Shown here: positions 38,365 to 49,860 of the stretch, in pieces
Numbering within the stretch: the stretch's first letter is position 1
Layout of the letters: the number at the start of each line of letters is the position of its first letter
From: Gemmatimonadota bacterium
GTDB taxonomy: Bacteria > Gemmatimonadota > Gemmatimonadetes > Gemmatimonadales > GWC2-71-9
NCBI GenBank assembly: GCA_022710485.1
Contig: JAKLGU010000001.1
Location: 242,501-306,500, forward strand
Reading direction: 5' to 3'
Length of the DNA: 64,000 bases
The notes under the pieces: model-generated
The model's input: only the letters and a program-made list of their open reading frames with translations
What the model was told of the DNA's origin: nothing
The model's database searches: none
Made by a program: the position numbers and the translations under genes

Positions 38365-38392
38365 GCCCGCATCCCGTAGGAGGTGAGGCGGA

Positions 38393-38421
38393 AATATCCA
38401 CCCGCCCCGCTGCATCGACAA
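38393..38421 (-). promoter_or_regulatory. Candidate promoter of the M28 peptidase gene
   Basis: Minus-strand TTGTCG (-35, 38416-38421), 17-base spacer, GATATT (-10, 38393-38398), each 4 of 6 to consensus. Start of transcription would be about 22 bases before the ATG at 38364. The region is shared with the divergent M1 peptidase gene. Confidence 0.4.
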
Positions 38422-38442
38422 CCTCAATTCGTGGAGCGTCCC

Positions 38443-40422
38443 GTGCGCGCAGGCCTGTTCGTCATTTCCTGCCTCCTTGCCACGCCGTTGCTGGCCCAGG
38501 ATACCGCCGCGTCCCCCAAGCCCGTCCCGCCCCCCACCTCGGATCTCTCGCCGTTCCGGCGTCTCGACCTTCCCACCCCGGGGATGATCCGGACGGGGAG
38601 CGGCGCACCGGGAGGCAGCTACTGGCAGCAGCGGGCGGACTACGTCATCCGGGCCACCCTCGACACGGTCGAGCGCCGGCTCACGGGCGAGGAACAGATC
38701 ACGTACGCCAACAACTCCTCGGATACGCTTCGCTACGTCTGGATCCAGCTCGACCAGAACGTGTTCAGCCGGTCGAGTCGGGGCACCGCCATCATGCCAC
38801 CCAACACGCGCTTCGGCCCCCGCGGCGCGGACGGCGGCGTGACGCTGACCCGCGTGGCGGTGGGCGCGCCGGCCAGGGGCACCGGGAAGCCGGCACGCCC
38901 CGCAGTGGAGGCCGCCCACCAGGTCAACGGCACGATGATGCGTGTGGACCTCCCCCGCCCCCTGCCGCCGAAGGACCGGATTACGCTGGAGTTCGCCTGG
39001 TCCTTCCCGTTCGACACGACGATCACCAACCGGATGGGGATCGAGCTGGTGGACGGGAGTTACGTCTACGAGGTGGCGCAGTGGTATCCACGGTTGGCGG
39101 TCTACGACGACGTGCGGGGGTGGAACACCGAGCAGTACCTCGGGCAGGGCGAGTTCTACCTCGAATACGGCACGTTCGACGTCAGCCTGACGGTGCCCGC
39201 CAACATGATCGTGGGTGCCACGGGGGTGCTGCAGAATCCCGCCGAGGTGCTGACGGCGGCACAGCGCACGAGGCTGGCCAGCGCCCGGACCAGCGACGCC
39301 ACGGTGGTGATCCGCGGGAAGGACGAGATCGACGACCCCGCATCCCGCCCGCGGCCCGCGTCGGGGATGCTTACCTGGCGGTTCCACGCCGACAGCGTGC
39401 GCGACTTCGCGTGGGCGGCCGCCCGCCACTTCATCTGGGACGCGGTAGGGGTCAACCAGGGGAAGACGCTCGCCATGAGCCTCTACCCGCCGTCGGCCGA
39501 CTCGATCTGGAAGGAGTCGAGCCAGTATGCGAAGTTCGCGCTCGAGGCCTATTCCCGTCAGTGGTTCCCGTACCCCTACCCCGTGGCGATCAACGTGAAC
39601 GGGCCGGAGGGCGGGATGGAATACCCGATGATCGTCTTCTGCGGCAACCGCACCAACGCCCAGGCGCTCTACAGCGTCACCGACCACGAATTCGGCCACA
39701 CCTGGTTCCCGATGGTCGTGGGCAACAACGAACGGCTCTATCCGTGGATGGACGAGGGCTTCAACACCTTCATGAACTACTACAACTGGAAGCTCCGCTA
39801 CCCGGACACGCCCAACCGGCGCGGCAACGCGCAGGCCTACGTCGGCTATGCGCTTTCGGGCCGCGAGGTCCCGATCTTCACTCCGGCCGACCGGGTGCCG
39901 GCCCCCCTCCTCGGTCACGCCGCGTACAACAAGCCCGGCCTCGGGCTCATCATCCTGCGCGACCAGGTCCTCGGCCCCGACCGGTTCGACCCGGCGTTCC
40001 GTGAGTACATCCGGCGGTGGGCCTTCAAGCACCCGACCCCGGCCGACTTCTTCCGGACGATGGAGGACGGGGTGGGGGAGGATCTGAGCTGGTTCTGGCG
40101 TTCGTGGTTCTACACCACGGAAACGCTGGACCAGGCGGTGGACTCGATCAAGGTCGTGGAGCGCCAGGGCGCACCGCAGTCGCGGGTGTACCTGCAGAAC
40201 GTCGGGCCGATGGTCATGCCGGTGGACCTGACGCTGTACTTCGAGGGGGCGCCGCCCGAACAGCGCCGGCTGCCGGTGGAAGTGTGGTATAGCGGGAAGG
40301 GCTATATCCTCGCTGTGCCGGACCGGCGCGTGGTAGGCGTGGTCGTGGACCCGGCGGAGGTGTTCCCGGACGTGAACCGCGCGAACAACAAGACGGGCCA
40401 GGTGCCGGCACCGACCCCCTGA
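38443..40422 (+). CDS. Secreted M1-family (gluzincin) metallopeptidase
   Basis: 659 residues when started at GTG 38443, which has GGAG 6 bases upstream and yields a clean signal peptide (RAGLFVISCLLATPLLAQ). GTG at 38383 would place an unlikely charged extension in front. The zinc site is HEXXH-X18-E: H415, E416, H419 and E438 (DHEFGHTWFP and WMDEGFN). The exopeptidase motif GAMEN appears as GGMEY, so amino-peptide specificity may differ from standard aminopeptidase N. An N-terminal beta-sandwich domain precedes and a helical tail follows. The protein is probably periplasmic or secreted. It ends 12 bases before the convergent lipoprotein gene. Confidence 0.88.
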   Translation: MRAGLFVISCLLATPLLAQDTAASPKPVPPPTSDLSPFRRLDLPTPGMIRTGSGAPGGSYWQQRADYVIRATLDTVERRLTGEEQITYANNSSDTLRYVWIQLDQNVFSRSSRGTAIMPPNTRFGPRGADGGVTLTRVAVGAPARGTGKPARPAVEAAHQVNGTMMRVDLPRPLPPKDRITLEFAWSFPFDTTITNRMGIELVDGSYVYEVAQWYPRLAVYDDVRGWNTEQYLGQGEFYLEYGTFDVSLTVPANMIVGATGVLQNPAEVLTAAQRTRLASARTSDATVVIRGKDEIDDPASRPRPASGMLTWRFHADSVRDFAWAAARHFIWDAVGVNQGKTLAMSLYPPSADSIWKESSQYAKFALEAYSRQWFPYPYPVAINVNGPEGGMEYPMIVFCGNRTNAQALYSVTDHEFGHTWFPMVVGNNERLYPWMDEGFNTFMNYYNWKLRYPDTPNRRGNAQAYVGYALSGREVPIFTPADRVPAPLLGHAAYNKPGLGLIILRDQVLGPDRFDPAFREYIRRWAFKHPTPADFFRTMEDGVGEDLSWFWRSWFYTTETLDQAVDSIKVVERQGAPQSRVYLQNVGPMVMPVDLTLYFEGAPPEQRRLPVEVWYSGKGYILAVPDRRVVGVVVDPAEVFPDVNRANNKTGQVPAPTP

Positions 40423-40428
40423 CTGCCG

Positions 40429-40451
40429 CCTCCCTCAGGGAACGAGGGAGG
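40429..40451. terminator. Bidirectional hairpin between convergent genes
   Basis: An 8-bp perfect inverted repeat (40429-40436 with 40444-40451, 7-base loop) spans the gap between the M1 peptidase stop (40422) and the lipoprotein stop (40435-40437). No T-run on either side, but its position at a convergent junction fits a shared terminator. Confidence 0.5.
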
Positions 40452-42201
40452 TGATCTCGAAGGTCATGAGCGCAGGGTTGGCGGGGTTCCTCGCCGCAAA
40501 GACAAAGGTGCGCCCCGCCACGGTCTCGACCGTGGCGGTGTGCAGCCCCTGGGCCACGAGGTACTTGGCAAGAAAGACCGGCTGCGACGGGGACCCCGCC
40601 AGCGAGTAGACGTGGAGCCCGGCGTTCGGCCCGTTCTCCGCGCTGAACACCAGCAGCTTGCCGTCTGCGCTCACCTGGACGTCGCTCACGGTGGTGATGC
40701 CGCTCGTGATGACGGAATCCACCAGGAGCGGGGTGCCTGCGCCGAGCTGCCAGACCTTGACGGCGTTCCCGGGCTGGGTCCCCCGGTTGCCCCATCCGCC
40801 GGTGTAGCCGTAGCCGTTCTGCACCCAGAGGTCCGACGTGAACCGTTCCGGCACGTTGTTCCCGCCGCCGACCACCGAGAACGCCCCTCCGGTGTAGCGC
40901 AGCCGCCAGAATCCGCTCAGCATGTCGGAGGCGAAGAGGTCGCCTCCCTGGTATTGCATCACGCCCCAGACGAAGGTGTTCCCCGCCCCGCCCGGCTGGA
41001 TCCGCGCCAGCTCCCTGCTCGACAGGTCCGCGGGCAGGGTGCCGGAGATGTCGAGCGCCACCACGCCGCCATTGTAGTAGGCGGCGTACAGGATCTCGTT
41101 CGCCTCGTCCACCCAGAAATTGTGGGTACCGGCGCTGCCGGTGCCACCCGCGATCGTCATGTGATAGCTCCCGACTTCCACCGGCGCGGCCAGGTTCGAG
41201 ACATCGACCACGTGGATGTCACCCGAACTGGACGAGCCCACGCTGCCTGGCCCCTCCTCGCCCACGAACAGGTAGCGCTTCGACCCGCTCGGCGAGTGGT
41301 ACCACCAGGCGTTGTGGGCGTTCCCCCCCGCCGTGACGAGGGAGCCGACCCGCTTCGGCGCCTCCGGGGTCCCCCCGGCGATGCCGTTCCCGAAGTCGTA
41401 GATGAAGACGCCCTCGTCCCACACGCAGAGGAAGGCCAGCCCGTCCCGGACGAACGTGTCGTGGAGCCCATAGTTGGCAGGGACGCCCACGGTGCTCACG
41501 AGGCGAATGCCGGTCGTGCTCGTCGCCGTGAAGGTGACCGGCGATCCGGTGAGGCCCGCCACGGTGGCCGTCGCCGACTGGGCGGCCGTTGTGTTGCCGA
41601 GTGTGTGCACCGCCGTCGCGGCCCCTGAGGCGGCCGTGACGCTCGACGGACTCGACAGCGTGCCGCCGCCTGACGTCACCGCCCACGTCACTGTGACGCC
41701 GGCCACCGGATTGTTGTACTGGTCCTGCGCGACGACCGCGTACGCCAGCGGCAATGGGGACCCCGCCCATCCGGTCTGCCCGTCGCCGGTGCTCTTCTTG
41801 AGCTGCGTGGCGGGGCCGGCGGTGCCCGTGACGGTGAACGTGGCCGGTGCGCCGCCGACCCCCTCGGCCGTCGCACGAGCGCGCTGCTGGCCGGCGACCT
41901 GACCGAGCGTGAAGGTGCCGCTCGCGATTCCGGCGCCGCTGGTGACGCTCGATGCGGTGATGGTCCCGCCCCCGCTCACGACGGACCAGGTCACGGTCAC
42001 GCCCTCCTCCGGCGTGCCCGAGACGTCAGTCACCTTCGCGGTGAGGACTGCACCCGTCGCCACCGGCGCGGATTGGCCGTCGCCGCCTGCCACGACGATC
42101 AGCCGCGTCGGCGCCGGTCCGGCGCTGTCGCTGCCGCACCCTGCCGCCGGCGCGAGGAGCGCCAGCCCCAGCGCCGCCCGGTACGCCATGTGAATCCGCA
42201 T
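40435..42201 (-). CDS. Ig-like / LVIVD-repeat lipoprotein
   Basis: 588 residues from ATG at 42201, with AGGA 7 bases before it. The N-terminus ends in a lipobox (LLAPAAGC, cysteine at about 22) followed by GSDSAGP, so a lipoprotein. Residues about 33-130 and 131-230 are two Big_1-like Ig domains with the repeated phrase VTWxVxSGGGT. Residues about 235-588 are a beta-propeller of LVIVD repeats (VHVVDVSNLAAPVEVGSY and similar). Strong similarity to the propeller of the protein at 1-1609: LHDTFVRDGLAFLCVWDEG against LHDIDVQDGLAYLSYWNDG. Function unknown. It begins 9 bases after the beta-barrel gene, so the two probably act together at the outer membrane. Confidence 0.85.
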   Translation of the reverse strand: MRIHMAYRAALGLALLAPAAGCGSDSAGPAPTRLIVVAGGDGQSAPVATGAVLTAKVTDVSGTPEEGVTVTWSVVSGGGTITASSVTSGAGIASGTFTLGQVAGQQRARATAEGVGGAPATFTVTGTAGPATQLKKSTGDGQTGWAGSPLPLAYAVVAQDQYNNPVAGVTVTWAVTSGGGTLSSPSSVTAASGAATAVHTLGNTTAAQSATATVAGLTGSPVTFTATSTTGIRLVSTVGVPANYGLHDTFVRDGLAFLCVWDEGVFIYDFGNGIAGGTPEAPKRVGSLVTAGGNAHNAWWYHSPSGSKRYLFVGEEGPGSVGSSSSGDIHVVDVSNLAAPVEVGSYHMTIAGGTGSAGTHNFWVDEANEILYAAYYNGGVVALDISGTLPADLSSRELARIQPGGAGNTFVWGVMQYQGGDLFASDMLSGFWRLRYTGGAFSVVGGGNNVPERFTSDLWVQNGYGYTGGWGNRGTQPGNAVKVWQLGAGTPLLVDSVITSGITTVSDVQVSADGKLLVFSAENGPNAGLHVYSLAGSPSQPVFLAKYLVAQGLHTATVETVAGRTFVFAARNPANPALMTFEITSLVP

Positions 42202-42210
42202 GCTCGCGTC

Positions 42211-43449
42211 CTAGTGTTGGTGTGGTGCGACGGAGCGGCCAAGGATGTCCTCCGACACCCCATACCGGCCCATCAGATGCGAAAACGCCGTCCGGCCCAG
42301 CCCGACGGTGATGCCAAGGGTCAGCCCCCAGAAGTCCGTCCCCTGGTACCAGAGGGCCGGGTCGAAGACGCCTGGCCCGGCGCTCGCGACGGTGATATAG
42401 GACGCCTCGACAAAAGGCCGCAGCCGCAGCGCCCCTCCGCCCGCCAGCAGGTCGCGACCAACGCCGACCGTGTTGAGCGTCCACCGCGTCGTGCCCAGGA
42501 TGGCGTCCTCGAGATGCGGCCGGACACTCCGGGTCGGCTCGCCGAAGATCCGCTCCTCCTCGGGACGCTCCGTCCGCTCGAATTGGTAGTACAGGCGGGT
42601 GGCGCCGAGATCCCACGACGCCTCCGCCAGGAACGAGTCGAAGACGAAGAGGCCGTCGCCCTCGACCGTCTCGGCCCATTCCGCCATCGCGTAGAAGGGG
42701 TGGCCGGCGAGCGGCCGCGTCCACTGCGCCGAGGCGTGCCACTTGTCCTGATCGGTGCCGGAGCCGGCGCGGTGCTCCGGCGACTGCACTGAAGCGTAGG
42801 ACGCCTCGAGCTGCAGCCCTCGCACAGGCAGCGCCGTGAGCCGGGCCGACCAGGAGTCGCCAAACCGGCTGAAGTTGGGACTTTCCTGCGGATACTCCGG
42901 CTCGTCGCCGTTGAAGAGGGACACCTCCGCCATGACCGGACCGGCTAGGACGCCGCCGGTCAGCACGGCGCGCTCCAGGATCTGGCTCCAATGATGGTTC
43001 ACCGGGTACCGGAGGGTGAGCCGGTTGGCCGGGTCGTCGCTCCCGAAGGCGGCGAACCCCTTGCCGCCGCTCAGGGAGAACTCCGCGTCCGCAAGCCTTC
43101 CCACCCCCGAGACCATCAGCTCGTGCAAGACGGTGTGGGGGTGGCGCCGGTCCACGAACCCCTCGCCCCACGCGGCGATGGTCAGCTCGCCATCCGGGAT
43201 GGTCCACGCCTCGAAGTCCACGGTGCTGGTGACCCGGAGCGCCCCGCCGTAGGCGGTGGCGTGCGCCATGAGCATCGGCTGCACGACCTGGAGCTTGGCG
43301 AGGTCTCCCCCCAGCGGTTCCCGGCTGGAATAGGTGGCGGCCACGATGCCTCGGCCGGCGATGGTTGCCGAGGTCGAGCCGCCCTGCCCGCGCAGGGCGG
43401 CGGGCAGGGCGGCGAGGACCATCACGAGCAGGAGCGGGGTGCGGGTCAG
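42211..43449 (-). CDS. Putative outer-membrane beta-barrel (porin-like) protein
   Basis: About 412 residues. The N-terminus [21 protein letters not shown] is a signal peptide, read from a proposed CTG start at 43449 that overlaps the sdhB stop by 4 bases (CTGA). The nearest conventional start is GTG at 43425, which would drop the charged part of the signal. After it the sequence alternates aromatic and small residues in strand-length pieces ([61 protein letters not shown]), as in a barrel. No family is recognised with certainty. Coupled to sdhCAB upstream and the LVIVD lipoprotein downstream. Start position uncertain. Confidence 0.65.
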   Translation of the reverse strand: MTRTPLLLVMVLAALPAALRGQGGSTSATIAGRGIVAATYSSREPLGGDLAKLQVVQPMLMAHATAYGGALRVTSTVDFEAWTIPDGELTIAAWGEGFVDRRHPHTVLHELMVSGVGRLADAEFSLSGGKGFAAFGSDDPANRLTLRYPVNHHWSQILERAVLTGGVLAGPVMAEVSLFNGDEPEYPQESPNFSRFGDSWSARLTALPVRGLQLEASYASVQSPEHRAGSGTDQDKWHASAQWTRPLAGHPFYAMAEWAETVEGDGLFVFDSFLAEASWDLGATRLYYQFERTERPEEERIFGEPTRSVRPHLEDAILGTTRWTLNTVGVGRDLLAGGGALRLRPFVEASYITVASAGPGVFDPALWYQGTDFWGLTLGITVGLGRTAFSHLMGRYGVSEDILGRSVAPHQH

Positions 43450-44221
43450 GGAGCCCCGGCCGCGGCGGCGGACTCCGGCCGCGCGCGCAGCGATGCGACG
43501 CGGAAGTCGCGGTTCATCCGGGCGATGGTCTCGAGACTGATCCCCTTCGGGCAGGCCTCGGTGCACTCGCCGTAGTTGGTGCAGCCGCCGAACCCCTCCA
43601 GGTCCATCTGGGCGATCATGCCGAGCGCCCGCCGGTCACGCTCGGGCTGCCCCTGTGGCAGGACGCCGAGGTGCGAGACCTTGGCCGCGGTGAAGAGCAT
43701 GGCCGACGCGTTCGGGCAGGCGGCGACGCAGGCGCCGCAGCCGATGCATTGCGCGGCGTCCATGGCGCTGTCGGCATCCTGCTTGGGGACGAGGATGGCA
43801 TGCGCGTCGGGCGCGTTCCCGGTGGCGATGCTGATGAATCCCCCCGCCTCGATGATGCGGTCGAGCGGCGATCGGTCCACCACCAGGTCCCGGAGCACCG
43901 GAAAGGCGCGCGCGCGCCAGGGCTCCACGACGATCTCATCGCCGTCCCGGAAGCTGCGCATGTGCAGCTGGCAGGTGGCGGTACCCGCCATCGGCCCGTG
44001 TGCCACGCCGTTGATCATCACGCCGCACGAGCCGCAGATTCCCTCGCGACAGTCGTGGTCGAACGCGATCGGCGCCTCGCCCTTCTCGATGAGGCCCTCG
44101 TTCACGACGTCCAGCATCTCCAGGAACGACATGTCGGGGCTGACGCCGCGCGCCTCGTACCGCTCCAGGCGGCCCGCGCTGCCGGCGTCGGGCTGGCGCC
44201 ACACGTGCAGGGTCAGGTTCA

Positions 44222-44222
<1 letters not shown>
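43446..44222 (-). CDS. sdhB: Succinate dehydrogenase/fumarate reductase iron-sulfur subunit
   Basis: 258 residues from ATG at 44222, sharing one base with the sdhA stop; GTG at 44225 is the alternative. The N-terminal plant-type ferredoxin domain binds [2Fe-2S] ([10 protein letters not shown] plus a later Cys in TATCQLH). The C-terminal domain binds [4Fe-4S] ([12 protein letters not shown]) and [3Fe-4S] ([15 protein letters not shown]). It passes electrons from SdhA to the cytochrome b. Its end overlaps the proposed start of the barrel gene. Confidence 0.96.
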
Positions 44223-46137
<1,915 letters not shown>

Positions 46138-46141
<4 letters not shown>

Positions 46142-46800
46142 CGCAGCATCCCCCCGAGAATGGCCGACGGGATCGCGATGAACCCCAGCGACACGATGAG
46201 CGCCACGACGGTCGCGACGACGCGCCGGGCGGGATTGTAGCGGGTATGGCTCCACCCCATCGTCTGGAAGAAGCTCCAGATCCCGTGGGTCAGGTGCGCC
46301 AGCAGGGCCACCATCGCGGCGATGTAGAAGAGCGCCACCCACGGCACCTGGAAGGAACTCACCACGTTGCCGTACACATCGGTGTGGCTGAAGGTGTAGC
46401 CCGGGTGGATGGTGCCGGTGGTGAAGTGGAGCAGGTGGAAGACGATGAAGACGAGGAGAAAGATGCCGCCGACGCGCATCAGCCGCGCAGACCGCGTGGA
46501 CGCCTGCGGCACCCGCTTGGCGTACGCCACGGGGCGGCTCACCTGGTTCAGCCGGATGAGGGTCAGCGCGGCCCAGACGTGGAGACCGACGGCGGCGAGC
46601 AACCCCAGCCGGACCGTCCAGAGGACGAGGGCGCTGCTCTTGAGGAACGCCCCCCACCCGTTGAGCGCCTCCGGGCCCTTGAAGACGAGCAGGTTGCCCG
46701 CCATATGACCCAGGACGAACCCGACGAGGAGCAGGCCGGTGACGGCCATGATCACCTTGCGGCCGACCGTGGACCGCGCGAAGGCGAGCGGTGTGCTCAT
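46138..46800 (-). CDS. sdhC: Succinate dehydrogenase cytochrome b subunit (single, type B)
   Basis: 220 residues, five predicted helices, replacing both SdhC and SdhD of other bacteria. Histidines placed for two b hemes are H32 (LGHMAGNL), H74 (GLHVWAALT), H122 or H125 (FHLLHFTTG) and H169 or H172 (AHLTHGIW). Di-heme type-B enzymes are usual where menaquinone is the quinone, in line with the mqn genes. Overlaps mdh and sdhA by 4 bases each. Confidence 0.94.
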
Positions 46801-47723
46801 CCGATGGCCACCATCGTCTCGCGGACCGCGTCGGCCGAGGCGTGCAGCTCCTTCCGCTCCGCGTCCGTCAGCGTCACCTCGACGATGGCCTCGAGTCCGC
46901 GCCGCCCCAGCTTGCACGGCACGCCGCAGAACACGTCCTTGAGGCCGTACTCCCCCGTGAGCCACGCGGAACAGGGCAGGATACGCTTCTTGTCGAGCGC
47001 GATGGCCTCCACCATCTGCACGGCGGCGGAACTCGGCGCGTAGTAGGCGGACCCGGTCTTGAGCAGCGCCACGATCTCGGCCCCGCCCTTGCGCGTGCGG
47101 TCCACGATCGCGTCCAGCTTCTCCTTGGCGATGAGCTGGGTGACGGGAATCCCCGAGACGGTGGTATAGGAGATGAGCGGCACCATGGTGTCGCCGTGGC
47201 CGCCGAGGACCATCGCCTGGATGTCCTCGACCGAGACGTCGAGCGCCTCGGCGAGGAACGAGCGGTAGCGGGCTGTGTCGAGCACGCCCGCCATGCCGAT
47301 GACACGCTCGCGCGGGAAGCCCGACTCCTTCATGGCCACGTGGCACATCACGTCGAGCGGGTTCGACACGACGACGATGATGCTCTGGGGCGCCACGCGC
47401 TTGATCTCGCGGGCCACGGAGCCCACGATGCCGGCGTTGGTCTTGACCAGGTCGTCGCGGCTCATCCCCGGCTTCCGCGCGATGCCCGCCGTGACGATGA
47501 ACACCTCGGCCCCGGCCGCCTCCTCATACCCGTTCGACCCGACCACGCGGGTGTCGAACCCCTCGATCGGGGCGGACTCCCACTGATCCAACCCCTTCCC
47601 CTGCGGCACCCCCTCGACGACATCGATCATGACGACACGGCGCGCGAGATTCTTTTCGGCCAGGCGCTGGGCGGCGGTGGCTCCGACATTGCCCGCGCCG
47701 ACGACGGCGATCTTCTGCAACAT
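46797..47723 (-). CDS. mdh: Malate dehydrogenase (LDH-like type)
   Basis: 308 residues. NAD site [11 protein letters not shown] near residue 9; substrate-binding arginines lie in [13 protein letters not shown] (about 81 and 87), where arginine rather than glutamine indicates malate over lactate; catalytic H in [10 protein letters not shown]. Oxidises malate to oxaloacetate in the TCA cycle. Translationally coupled to sdhC (4-base overlap), so MDH and SDH are made from one message. Confidence 0.95.
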   Translation of the reverse strand: MLQKIAVVGAGNVGATAAQRLAEKNLARRVVMIDVVEGVPQGKGLDQWESAPIEGFDTRVVGSNGYEEAAGAEVFIVTAGIARKPGMSRDDLVKTNAGIVGSVAREIKRVAPQSIIVVVSNPLDVMCHVAMKESGFPRERVIGMAGVLDTARYRSFLAEALDVSVEDIQAMVLGGHGDTMVPLISYTTVSGIPVTQLIAKEKLDAIVDRTRKGGAEIVALLKTGSAYYAPSSAAVQMVEAIALDKKRILPCSAWLTGEYGLKDVFCGVPCKLGRRGLEAIVEVTLTDAERKELHASADAVRETMVAIG

Positions 47724-47770
47724 GGTTGTTCGAGTCCCGGGTCAGGGTCTGGTGAGGATTGGAGGCCGGA

Positions 47771-47799
47771 AAGCTAAAGGCCCGGGGGTCCTGTTCCAA
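47771..47799 (-). promoter_or_regulatory. Weak candidate promoter before mdh
   Basis: Minus-strand TTGGAA (-35, 47794-47799), 17-base spacer, TAGCTT (-10, 47771-47776), in the 88-base gap between trmL and mdh. Both hexamers are poor, so read-through from trmL is equally possible. Confidence 0.25.
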
Positions 47800-47811
47800 G
47801 GGCGCGCGCGG

Positions 47812-48336
47812 CTACCTCCGCCGGCGGCTGCGCTTCTTTTTCGGGGCCGCGGGGGCCTCGCCCTCCGGCTCCTCCGCGGGCACCGGCGCCCCGATCCGGC
47901 GCAATCCCTCGTACAGCACGACGCTCACCGCGTTCGCCAGGTTGAGGCTCCGCACCTCGCCCGGCATCGGAATCCTGAAACAGCGCTCCGGGTGCTTCTC
48001 CAGGATCCGCGCCGGCATGCCGTCGGTCTCGTTCCCGAAGATCAGCACGCTATTCCACGTGAAGGGAGCTTCAGAAAGGTCGCGGGTGGCGTTCGCGGAG
48101 AAGTACAGGCATCGGTCGCGCGCGATCGCGTCCCGGAACGCGAACCAGTCGGGATGCAGCCATAGGTCCACCTTGTCCCAGTAGTCGAGGCCGGCGCGCT
48201 TGACCTCCTTGTCGTCCACGGAGAAGCCCAGCGGCTCGATCAGGTGAAGCGGCGCGCCGGCCGCCGCGCAGAGCCGGGCGATGTTGCCGGTGTTCGGCGG
48301 AATCCTGGGCTCGATCAGCGCGACGTGCAGGGCCAT
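47812..48336 (-). CDS. trmL: tRNA (cytidine(34)-2'-O)-methyltransferase
   Basis: 174 residues of the SPOUT (SpoU/TrmH) superfamily, small single-domain type. Methylates the wobble nucleotide of certain leucine tRNAs in E. coli. Start EPRIPPNTGNIARLCAA, knot motifs LIFGNETDGMP and RSLNLANAVSVVLYEGLR. A 15-residue lysine/arginine tail (KKKRSRRRR at the end) is extra and may help RNA binding. Confidence 0.93.
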   Translation of the reverse strand: MALHVALIEPRIPPNTGNIARLCAAAGAPLHLIEPLGFSVDDKEVKRAGLDYWDKVDLWLHPDWFAFRDAIARDRCLYFSANATRDLSEAPFTWNSVLIFGNETDGMPARILEKHPERCFRIPMPGEVRSLNLANAVSVVLYEGLRRIGAPVPAEEPEGEAPAAPKKKRSRRRR

Positions 48337-48393
48337 GGTCTCGGTGCTCCGGAAGGGGCGGTCGGGTGACGAACGAAAGGCGGCGGGAGACGC

Positions 48394-49434
48394 TCAGCCG
48401 CCGCGGGTGTGCATTTCGCGCCGTGGATCGGCACGCAGGGTCTCGACCTGGTACAGGACGCCGCGCTCGGGCACGGCCAGCCGCTGCTCCGCGCCGCGGT
48501 CGGTCCGCCGCCCCCACCTGTCCCGGATCAGCGCCGTCAACTCGACGTCGGTGGCGCCACCGCGCATCACGTCGCGGAGGTTGATGCCATCGGTCGCGTA
48601 GAGGCAGAGGTACCAGGTACCGTCGGCGGTGAGCCGGCTGCGGTCGCAATCGCGGCAGAAGGGGGCGGTGGTGGAGGCGATGACGCCGAAGACGGTGCCG
48701 TCGGCCAGGCGGAAGCGCTCCGCCGGCGCGGCCGCCCGGGCGGGCAGCGGCTCGGCGGGTCCATGCACCGCCTCGATGACGGCGAGGATGTCGCGCTGGG
48801 ACACGACCTGGTCCGGGGACCAGCGCGTCGCCCCACCGACGTCCATGTACTCGATGTACCGGAGCTCGACGCCCTGAGCCCGCGCGAATGCGAGCAGCGG
48901 GAGGATCTCGTCGTCGTTGTAACCGCGGATGACGACCGAGTTGAGCTTGACCGAGTCGAATCCCGCCGAGGCCGCCGCCGCGACTCCCGACAGCACGTCG
49001 GCATGCCGGTCGCTCCGCGCGAACTCCGCCATCCGCTCCGGCCGCAGGGTGTCGAGGCTCACGGTGACGCGGCCAAGTCCGGCGGCTCGCAGCTCGGCCG
49101 CCCGGGCGCCGAGGAGGATGCCGTTCGTGGTGAGCGCGAGGTCCCGGACCCCGTCCACCGCGGCCAGCTTGCGCACGAGTTCCGGCAGGTCATGCCGGAG
49201 GAGTGGCTCCCCCCCAGTCAGCCGCACCTTGCCCGCGCCCAGGGCCGCGAAGACGGCGGTGAGCCGCGCCAGCTCCTCGAAGGTGAGGATCGAGGCGCGC
49301 GGAAGCCAGCGATACTCCTCCTCGGGCATGCAGTACCGGCAGCGCATGTTGCACCGGTCGGTGACGGAGAGCCGCAGGCTGCCCATGGGTCGCCCCAGCT
49401 GGTCCGTCGGTGCGTCCGCACTGCGGCGGCTCAT
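48394..49434 (-). CDS. moaA: GTP 3',8-cyclase MoaA
   Basis: 346 residues from ATG at 49434, overlapping the moaE stop by 4 bases. Radical SAM enzyme that opens molybdopterin synthesis. The N-terminal cluster is C28, C32 and C35 (CNMRCRYC); the C-terminal cluster is FCRDCDRSRLTADG plus the Cys of YLCLY. It ends in Gly-Gly (HTRGG), the tail needed for catalysis. MoaC is not in the window. Confidence 0.96.
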   Translation of the reverse strand: MSRRSADAPTDQLGRPMGSLRLSVTDRCNMRCRYCMPEEEYRWLPRASILTFEELARLTAVFAALGAGKVRLTGGEPLLRHDLPELVRKLAAVDGVRDLALTTNGILLGARAAELRAAGLGRVTVSLDTLRPERMAEFARSDRHADVLSGVAAAASAGFDSVKLNSVVIRGYNDDEILPLLAFARAQGVELRYIEYMDVGGATRWSPDQVVSQRDILAVIEAVHGPAEPLPARAAAPAERFRLADGTVFGVIASTTAPFCRDCDRSRLTADGTWYLCLYATDGINLRDVMRGGATDVELTALIRDRWGRRTDRGAEQRLAVPERGVLYQVETLRADPRREMHTRGG

Positions 49435-49859
49435 GCCGGCCCCTGCCCAGCGTCCGCGGCGCCGACCCAGTCCACCTGCCCATCGGCGAAGTACTCGCGC
49501 TTCCAGATCGGGACGCGCCGCTTGAGCTCCTCGATGACGTGCCGGCACGCCGCGAAAGCCTCGTCACGGTGGGCGCCCGCCGCCACCACGACCACTGCCA
49601 CCTCGCCCACCTCCAGCGTGCCGATGCGATGCTGGAGCGCGACCCGCACCGGCCAGCGCGTCTCCGCCTCGGCCACGACCCGGGCGCACTCCGCCTCTGC
49701 CATCTCGTGATACGCGGAATAGTCCAGCCGCAGCACGGCGCGCCCCTGGTGGTGGGCCCGTACGACTCCGAGGAAGGAGGCGATGCCTCCGCGTTCGGAA
49801 CTCTGTACTTGGCGGACCAGATCGGAGAGGTCGAGCGCGCGCTCTGACAGGTATGCCAC
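49431..49859 (-). CDS. moaE: Molybdopterin synthase catalytic subunit
   Basis: 142 residues from GTG at 49859, one base after the moaD stop. With MoaD it puts two sulfurs into precursor Z. Catalytic-lysine region KRRVPIWKREYFADG and SFLGVVRAHHQGRAV are present. Full length. Confidence 0.95.
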   Translation of the reverse strand: MAYLSERALDLSDLVRQVQSSERGGIASFLGVVRAHHQGRAVLRLDYSAYHEMAEAECARVVAEAETRWPVRVALQHRIGTLEVGEVAVVVVAAGAHRDEAFAACRHVIEELKRRVPIWKREYFADGQVDWVGAADAGQGPA

Positions 49860-49860
49860 G

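Noticed and set aside
36235..40032. The M28 reading frame stays open far upstream, across the M1 peptidase gene
   Set aside because: The upstream part is Arg/Val/His-rich shadow sequence; the signal peptide beginning at 38364 and a candidate promoter at 38393-38421 mark the true start.
47731..47752. GTTCGAGTCCCGG-like sequence resembling a tRNA T-arm near the mdh start
   Set aside because: No matching D-arm, anticodon arm or acceptor stem fits around it, and it directly abuts the mdh start codon.
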